From assembly GCF_014636775.1 (NCBI RefSeq), contig NZ_BMEQ01000004.1, positions 204,056-268,055 on the forward strand: a stretch of 64,000 nt of DNA. Reading direction: 5' to 3'. Below, piece after piece: positions 59,792-64,000 of this stretch (position 1 is the first letter of the stretch; each line of letters opens with the position of its first letter). The stretch comes from Kocuria dechangensis (GTDB taxonomy: Bacteria; Actinomycetota; Actinomycetes; Actinomycetales; Micrococcaceae). A model generated the notes under the pieces. That model had not been told where the DNA came from, ran no database searches, and worked only from the letters and a program-made list of their open reading frames with translations. The position numbers and the translations under genes are program-made.

Positions 59792-60669
59792 GCTCGGTCT
59801 CCTTCGGGGCGGGCTGCGGCCGCGGGGGCGTGCGGATCTGCGGGAGGGGCTGCGGGACGGGAGGGGCCGGGGGCGAAGTGCTCGCCCAGGAGCCGCGCGA
59901 CCTCCTGCGGGGCCTCCGCCGGCATCAGGTGCGCGGCGCCGTCGAGGACGACGGCGCGCCCGCCCACGGCGTCGGCGACGGCCGCGACGGCCTCCGGCGG
60001 GGTGGCGACGTCGTGCGCGCCGGCCACCGTGAGGACGGGGGCGCGGACGGCGCCGAGCCGGTCGCGGACGTCGAACGCGCCGAGGGCCTCGCAGGCCCGG
60101 GCGTAGGAGAAGCGGTCGGCGCCCTGCAGGTCGTGCAGGAGGTCGGTCGTGGTCACGGCGTCCCGCTCGATGAAGCCGGGCGCGAACCAGCGCTGGGCGG
60201 AGCCGACCACCTGGGTCGGGGTGCCGGCGGCGGCCACCAGGCGGGCGCGCTCGGCCCAGGCGCCGGGCTCCCCCACCCGGGCGGCGGTGCCCAGGAGGGC
60301 GGCGGCGCGGACCCGGTCCGGGGCGTCGAGGAGCAGCTGCTGGCCCACGCAGCCGCCGATCGAGTTCCCCGCGTAGAAGAACGACCGTTCGATCTCGGTC
60401 TCGGCCGCCGCGCGGTAGCGGTCCACGGCCTCGAGGACGGCCCGGGCGAGCTCGGCGACGGTGAACGGCTCGCCGGTGGGGGCCGAGGCCCCGTGGCCGG
60501 GCAGGTCCCAGCCGACGACGCGCACGTCGCCCTCGAGCCGGCGGGCGACGCCCGCCCAGAGCGACGCCACGGACGTGCCCAGGGAGGGGCCGAGGACCAG
60601 CAGAGGGGCCTGCGCGGAGGGCGCCGGCCGGTCGATGAACTCGACGAGGGTGAGGACGGGGACGGTCAT
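59788..60669 (-). CDS. pcaD: 3-oxoadipate enol-lactone hydrolase
   Basis: A 293-residue alpha/beta hydrolase opening the enol-lactone to 3-oxoadipate. The oxyanion/HGA region is LVLGPSLGTSVASLW, the nucleophile Ser lies in FYAGNSIGGCVGQQ (about residue 106), Asp in AGAHDVATPPEA and His in LDGAAHLMPAEAP. The last 30 residues are Ala/Pro-rich. ATG 60669 overlaps the pcaB stop (ATGA) and its own stop overlaps pcaC, so pcaB-pcaD-pcaC are translationally coupled. Confidence 0.92.
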   Translation of the reverse strand: MTVPVLTLVEFIDRPAPSAQAPLLVLGPSLGTSVASLWAGVARRLEGDVRVVGWDLPGHGASAPTGEPFTVAELARAVLEAVDRYRAAAETEIERSFFYAGNSIGGCVGQQLLLDAPDRVRAAALLGTAARVGEPGAWAERARLVAAAGTPTQVVGSAQRWFAPGFIERDAVTTTDLLHDLQGADRFSYARACEALGAFDVRDRLGAVRAPVLTVAGAHDVATPPEAVAAVADAVGGRAVVLDGAAHLMPAEAPQEVARLLGEHFAPGPSRPAAPPADPHAPAAAARPEGDRA

Positions 60670-62120
60670 GCGGTGCTCCTGGCGGTGGTGCCGGCGGGCG
60701 CGCCGGGGGTGGTCGAACGGTCGTTCGCGGACCGGCGGGCCCGCTCGAGCACCCGGTCGATCAGCAGGTCGTTGGCGCCGAGGTACCCGGCGGGGTCGAG
60801 CAGCCCGGCGACGAAGGCCTCGTCGACCGGGGCGCCCTCCGGGCGCGCGGCGCCGGCGGCCAGCCGCACGAGGGCGGCCACCATGCCGGGGCGGTCGGTC
60901 GCGTGCTCGCGCACGACCGCCTGGACCCGCTGCTTGCCGGAGGCGCCGTCCGCGGCCGGCACCAGGGGCGCGAGGGCGGCGCTGATCCGCTCCGCCAGGA
61001 CGGCGGGGCCGGAGGCGTCGAGGTTGGCGCGCATGCGTGCGGGGTCGACGGCCAGGCCCTGGGCCAGCTCCGCGGCGTGCGACGACGCCGCGACCGTCAG
61101 CCGGGCGAGCTCCCGCAGCGCGGACCACTCGGTGTGCCAGGCTCCGTCGGGCCGCTCGTCGACGTACAGGGAGGCCGCCAGGTGGAGCTGGGCGGCCAGC
61201 TGCGGGGCCGTCAGCGCGGTGCGCTTGAGCAGCACCGACAGGACCGGGTTCTGCTTCTGCGGCATGGCGGAGGACACGCCGCGGCCCTCGGCCGCCGGCT
61301 CGCGCAGCTCCCCGAGCTCGGGGCGGCTCAGGAGCAGGACGTCGTTGGCGATCCGCCCGAGGGCCGAGCACACGGCCGCGAGGGTGTCCCCCGCGCGCAG
61401 CACGGGACGGCGGGTCGTGTGCCAGACGTGCGGGGGCAGGGCGAGGCCGAGCTCCTCGGCCCAGAGCCGGGCGAGGTCGAGGGCGCGCTCGGCGGCGTCC
61501 GGGGCGTCGGGGAAGAGGGCGAGGCTCGCAGCGAGGGAGCCGACCGCGCCGCCGTAGGAGACGGGGAGTCGGTCCAGCTCGGCCAGGTCCTCCTCGAGGT
61601 CCTGGAGGCCGGCCAGCCACGAGGCGGCCTTGAGCCCGAAGGTGGTGGGCAGCGCGTGCTGGGTGAGGGTGCGGGCGGCCTGGACGGTGCCGCGGTGGGC
61701 GTCGGCCAGGCGGGCCAGCGCGTCGCGGGTCCGCCCGAGGTCGCGGGCCAGGGGCTCGGCGGCCCGGCGCACGACCAGCATCACGGCGGTGTCCATGACG
61801 TCCTGGCTGGTGAGGCCGCGGTGCACCCAGCGCACCGCGTCGGGGTCCACCTCCCCCAGCCGGCGGCGGTAGTCGGCGAGGAGCGGGATCACGGGATTGC
61901 CCCCGCCCTCGGCGCGCCGGGCGACGTCGGCGGCGTCGTAGTCCTCGGCCCGGGCCGCCGCGCGGGCCGAGGACGCGGCGGCGTCCGGGGCCAGGCCGGC
62001 GCGCGCCTGGGCGGCGACCCAGGCGGCCTCGACGTCGAGGAGCGCCTGGAGCACGGCGGTGTCGTCCGTGCGCTCGGCCCCCCGGTGGGCTCCGGGGCTG
62101 AGCAGCCCGACGTCGGTCAT
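60666..62120 (-). CDS. pcaB: 3-carboxy-cis,cis-muconate cycloisomerase
   Basis: A 484-residue fumarase/aspartase-superfamily enzyme closing 3-carboxymuconate to 4-carboxymuconolactone. HRGLTSQDVMDTAVMLVV (about residues 98-115), TLTQHALPTTFGLKAASW (about 147) and the signature SSAMPQKQNPVLS (about 276-288) are present. Length is above the usual 450 because of an Ala-rich tail. ATG 62120 has AGGAG at 7-nt spacing; a longer in-frame start lacks one. Confidence 0.94.
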   Translation of the reverse strand: MTDVGLLSPGAHRGAERTDDTAVLQALLDVEAAWVAAQARAGLAPDAAASSARAAARAEDYDAADVARRAEGGGNPVIPLLADYRRRLGEVDPDAVRWVHRGLTSQDVMDTAVMLVVRRAAEPLARDLGRTRDALARLADAHRGTVQAARTLTQHALPTTFGLKAASWLAGLQDLEEDLAELDRLPVSYGGAVGSLAASLALFPDAPDAAERALDLARLWAEELGLALPPHVWHTTRRPVLRAGDTLAAVCSALGRIANDVLLLSRPELGELREPAAEGRGVSSAMPQKQNPVLSVLLKRTALTAPQLAAQLHLAASLYVDERPDGAWHTEWSALRELARLTVAASSHAAELAQGLAVDPARMRANLDASGPAVLAERISAALAPLVPAADGASGKQRVQAVVREHATDRPGMVAALVRLAAGAARPEGAPVDEAFVAGLLDPAGYLGANDLLIDRVLERARRSANDRSTTPGAPAGTTARSTA

Positions 62121-62212
62121 GCGCGTTCTCCTGGGAAGTCGTCCGGCCGGGCGGCCGGGGTGTCGTCGTGCGTCGGCGCCGTCCTCGCGCGGGCGCACCG
62201 CGGACGGACGGC

Positions 62213-62253
62213 GGCGCAGGGGCTCCGGCCGGTGCGGCCGGAGCCCCTGCGCC
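62213..62253 (-). terminator. Strong hairpin between pcaG and pcaB
   Basis: A perfect 18-bp stem (62213-62230 with 62236-62253) with a 5-nt loop lies 7 nt after the pcaG stop and 93 nt before pcaB. No T-run follows. It may partially terminate or protect the pcaHG message. Confidence 0.75.
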
Positions 62254-62259
62254 GGCGGG

Positions 62260-62844
62260 TCACTTCTCGAGGTTCGGGTACGTCAGGAAGACGGTCTCGT
62301 CCTCGCCCTGCAGCCTGATGTCGAAGCGCAGGGAGCCGTCGGCCTCGCGCTCGGCGACCAGGGTCCGGCGGCGGTCCTCGGGCAGGGAGCTCAGCAGCGG
62401 GTCGTTCGCCAGCGCCTCGGTGTCCTCCGGCAGGTAGATCCGGGTGAACAGCCGGTTGAGCAGGCCGCGGGCGAAGACCGTCAGGGTGATGAACGGCGCC
62501 TTGCCGGGCTCGGTCGGCCCCGGGTCGACGGTGGTGAAGGTGTAGTGCCCCACGTTGTCGACCGGCACGCGGCCGAAGCCGGTGAAGGTGTAGCCGTCGC
62601 GCACGAGCGAGCCGTCCGCGGTGGGCACCGCGCCGTTCTCGTCGGCCTGCCAGATCTCCAGCAGGGCGTCGGGGACGACGGCGCCGTGGCCGTCGGTGAC
62701 CACGCCGTGCAGGCGGACCGCCTTCGGGTGGGCCGGGTGCACGAGCTGCTCGCCCTTCTCGAAGGGCAGCGCGTAGCCGTAGAACGGCCCGATGGTCTGG
62801 CCCGGGGTCGCGACGAGCTTGGTGTTCGAAGAGTTCTCAGACAT
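62260..62844 (-). CDS. pcaG: Protocatechuate 3,4-dioxygenase alpha subunit
   Basis: A 194-residue alpha subunit of the non-haem iron ring-cleavage enzyme. ATPGQTIGPFYGYALPF near the start, ALLEIWQADENG (about residue 60) and YTFTTVDPGP are typical. It lacks the full iron-ligand set that the beta subunit carries, as expected. It overlaps pcaH by 8 nt, so the subunits are made together. Confidence 0.95.
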   Translation of the reverse strand: MSENSSNTKLVATPGQTIGPFYGYALPFEKGEQLVHPAHPKAVRLHGVVTDGHGAVVPDALLEIWQADENGAVPTADGSLVRDGYTFTGFGRVPVDNVGHYTFTTVDPGPTEPGKAPFITLTVFARGLLNRLFTRIYLPEDTEALANDPLLSSLPEDRRRTLVAEREADGSLRFDIRLQGEDETVFLTYPNLEK

Positions 62845-63658
62845 TGGAGTCGCCTTCCGTCCAGGTGCGGTTGGAGCCGCTGAGCACGATGTCCCACTTG
62901 TAGCCGAGCAGCCACTCGTGCTCGGAGACGTCGTGGTCGTACTCGGCCACGAGCCGTTCGCGGGCCTTCGGGTCCACGATGGACTGGTAGATCGGGTCCA
63001 GCGCGAACAGCGGGTCGGACGGGAAGTACATCTGGGTGATCATCCGCTGGGTGAAGTCCGTGCCGAACAGGGAGAAGTGCACGTGCGCGGGCCGCCACGC
63101 GTTGTGGTGGTTCTTCCAGGGGTACGGGCCCGGCTTGATGGTGACGAACTCGTAGGAGCCGTCGTCGCCGGTGATGCAGCGGCCCACGCCCGTGAAGTTG
63201 GGGTCGATGGGAGCCGGGTGCTGGTCGCGCTTGTGGATGTAGCGGCCGGCGGCGTTGGCCTGCCAGATCTCCACGAGCTGGTTGCGCACGGGCCGGCCGT
63301 CGCCGTCGAGGACGCGGCCGCGGATCTTGATCCGCTCGCCGATGGGCTCCCCGCCGGACTGGATGGTGAGGTCGGACTCGAGCCGGTGCACGTCCCGCTC
63401 GCCGAAGGCCGGGGCGTAGAGCTCGATGGTCTCGGGGTCCGTGTGGTGGGGATCCTTGGTGGGGTGGCGCAGGATCGAGCTGCGGTAGGGCGCGTAGTCC
63501 AGCCGCGGCTGCGTCTCGGGGGCGCCCGAGGCGTCGTACTGCTCCGTGATCCGGGCCATTTCCTGATTCAGGTCCGCCTGCGTGTCCGCCGCGTCATCCG
63601 GGCCCTTCGGGGTGAGGTGCACGAAGGCCTCCTCGGGACCCTGGTCCTTGTCGGTCAT
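62837..63658 (-). CDS. pcaH: Protocatechuate 3,4-dioxygenase beta subunit
   Basis: A 273-residue catalytic subunit cleaving protocatechuate intradiol to 3-carboxy-cis,cis-muconate with Fe(III). Expected iron ligands are visible: Tyr in AAGRYIHKRDQH (about residue 140), Tyr in GPYPWKNHHNAW (about 180), and two His in RPAHVHFSLFG (about 192-202). The N-terminal 40 residues are acidic. ATG 63658 has AGGAG at good spacing. It is first in the pca operon after a 205-nt regulatory gap. Confidence 0.96.
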   Translation of the reverse strand: MTDKDQGPEEAFVHLTPKGPDDAADTQADLNQEMARITEQYDASGAPETQPRLDYAPYRSSILRHPTKDPHHTDPETIELYAPAFGERDVHRLESDLTIQSGGEPIGERIKIRGRVLDGDGRPVRNQLVEIWQANAAGRYIHKRDQHPAPIDPNFTGVGRCITGDDGSYEFVTIKPGPYPWKNHHNAWRPAHVHFSLFGTDFTQRMITQMYFPSDPLFALDPIYQSIVDPKARERLVAEYDHDVSEHEWLLGYKWDIVLSGSNRTWTEGDSNV

Positions 63659-63752
63659 GGATCAACTCCTTTGTCGCGAAGTGGCTGCCGGACCGGATGG
63701 AAGGCCGGTCGCGGCTGCGGTGAGCGGCGCGCCGCCTGCGGAGATCCCTCCG

Positions 63753-63758
63753 AGGATA
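63753..63758 (-). promoter_or_regulatory. pcaH: Candidate -10 box of the pca operon
   Basis: TATCCT on the minus strand lies about 95 nt upstream of pcaH. Seventeen bp further upstream the -35 position falls within one arm of a palindrome and matches the consensus poorly (TGCGAA), as expected for an activator-dependent promoter. Confidence 0.45.
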
Positions 63759-63775
63759 GCGCACCGGGTACATCA

Positions 63776-63800
63776 TTCGCACATGTGTTCACTGTGCGAA
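63776..63800. promoter_or_regulatory. 25-bp palindrome upstream of pcaH, likely PcaR operator
   Basis: Perfect 8-bp arms TTCGCACA (63776-63783) and TGTGCGAA (63793-63800) flank a 9-bp spacer. The site overlaps the presumed -35 of pcaH. IclR regulators of aromatic pathways often bind sites containing TTCGCA/TGCGAA half-sites. Binding by the pcaR product is inferred from this and from operon context. Confidence 0.6.
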
Positions 63801-63863
63801 CTATTCTGGTGTCACATGGGCAGGGGGAGCACGGACGGGCCCGGCGGCGCCGGGTCCCGCCGC

Positions 63864-64000
63864 TCAGCTCTCCGGCCAGCCGGTGTAGGATTCGGCGAAG
63901 TAGGCCGCCCCGCGCTCGGAGCCGGTGATCGCCTGGAACTCCCCGTGCCGGCGCTTCTGGTTGAACGGGTTCTCCCCGGGCTGGGTGTGCATCAGGTTGG
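63864..64000 (-). CDS. pobA: C-terminal end of a probable 4-hydroxybenzoate 3-monooxygenase
   Basis: The frame runs off the window edge and stops with TGA at 63864-63866, leaving about 44 residues. It has GEFQAITGSERGAAYFAESY and ends TGWPES. This matches the tail pattern of PobA-type flavin monooxygenases (a tyrosine-containing AE-Y-G-P end). PobA makes protocatechuate from 4-hydroxybenzoate, which fits the pcaHG operon immediately downstream. Only the tail is visible, so the call is moderate. Confidence 0.55.
   Translation of the reverse strand, partial: NLMHTQPGENPFNQKRRHGEFQAITGSERGAAYFAESYTGWPES

Noticed and set aside
59390..60669. pcaL fusion (decarboxylase plus enol-lactone hydrolase)
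   Set aside because: The two activities are in separate coupled frames with an ATGA overlap, not a single fused protein.

Overview
The window is about 72-75% G+C by eye, with GTG starts common and third codon positions nearly all G or C. It carries mycothiol genes (mshA, ino1), glycogen/trehalose genes (treY, treZ, glgX), ribosomal proteins with actinobacterial-style extensions, and a protocatechuate operon with an IclR regulator. Together these point to a high-GC actinobacterium, most likely Micrococcaceae (Kocuria/Micrococcus/Arthrobacter-like). The genus is an inference; no rRNA or tRNA gene was seen.

Layout. 1-3138 (+): end of a siderophore-binding protein, two FecCD permeases and an ATPase (iron uptake). 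3170-5663 (+): a SAM methyltransferase and a GCS2-type glutamate-cysteine ligase. 5684-9892 (-): alr-tsaE-tsaB-rimI-tsaD, i.e. D-alanine supply plus the t6A tRNA-modification genes. 9973-13310: mshA and a phosphatase-like gene facing ino1 across a 27-bp palindromic terminator. 13507-21874 (-): LysE exporter, aldo/keto reductase, treZ, treY, glgX. 22046-29889: nnr-acpS, glmS, divergent coaA-vanY-like lipoprotein, mscL and convergent glmM. 30103-55401 (-): a near-continuous translation block, read in transcription order as rpsL-rpsG-fusA, tuf, the S10 operon (rpsJ to rpsQ), the spc operon (rplN to rplO), secY-adk-map-rlmN, infA-rpmJ-rpsM-rpsK, rpoA-rplQ, truA, rplM-rpsI. 55730-64000 (-): pobA(end)-pcaHGBDCFIJ and pcaR, which take 4-hydroxybenzoate and protocatechuate to succinyl-CoA and acetyl-CoA.

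Regulation visible in the sequence. Many genes have a TANNNT-like -10 box ending 6-8 nt before the start codon, suggesting leaderless transcripts (tsaB, mshA, the phosphatase gene, acpS, glmS, coaA, mscL; weaker for alr, treY and glmM). Long perfect hairpins sit at operon ends and also inside operons (rpsK/rpoA, rpsQ/rplN, pcaG/pcaB, pcaJ/pcaR). A 25-bp palindrome overlaps the presumed -35 of pcaH and is the best candidate site for PcaR.

Most of the window is housekeeping. No CRISPR array, phage, transposon or obviously new defence or biosynthetic system was found. The most useful leads are the phosphatase-like gene coupled to mshA beside ino1 (candidate for the unassigned phosphatase step of mycothiol synthesis), RGG-rich tails on S5 and S3, an extra C-terminal domain on L17, unusual operon partition by hairpins with rlmN inserted before infA, and three separate 15-16-bp tandem repeats in short gaps.
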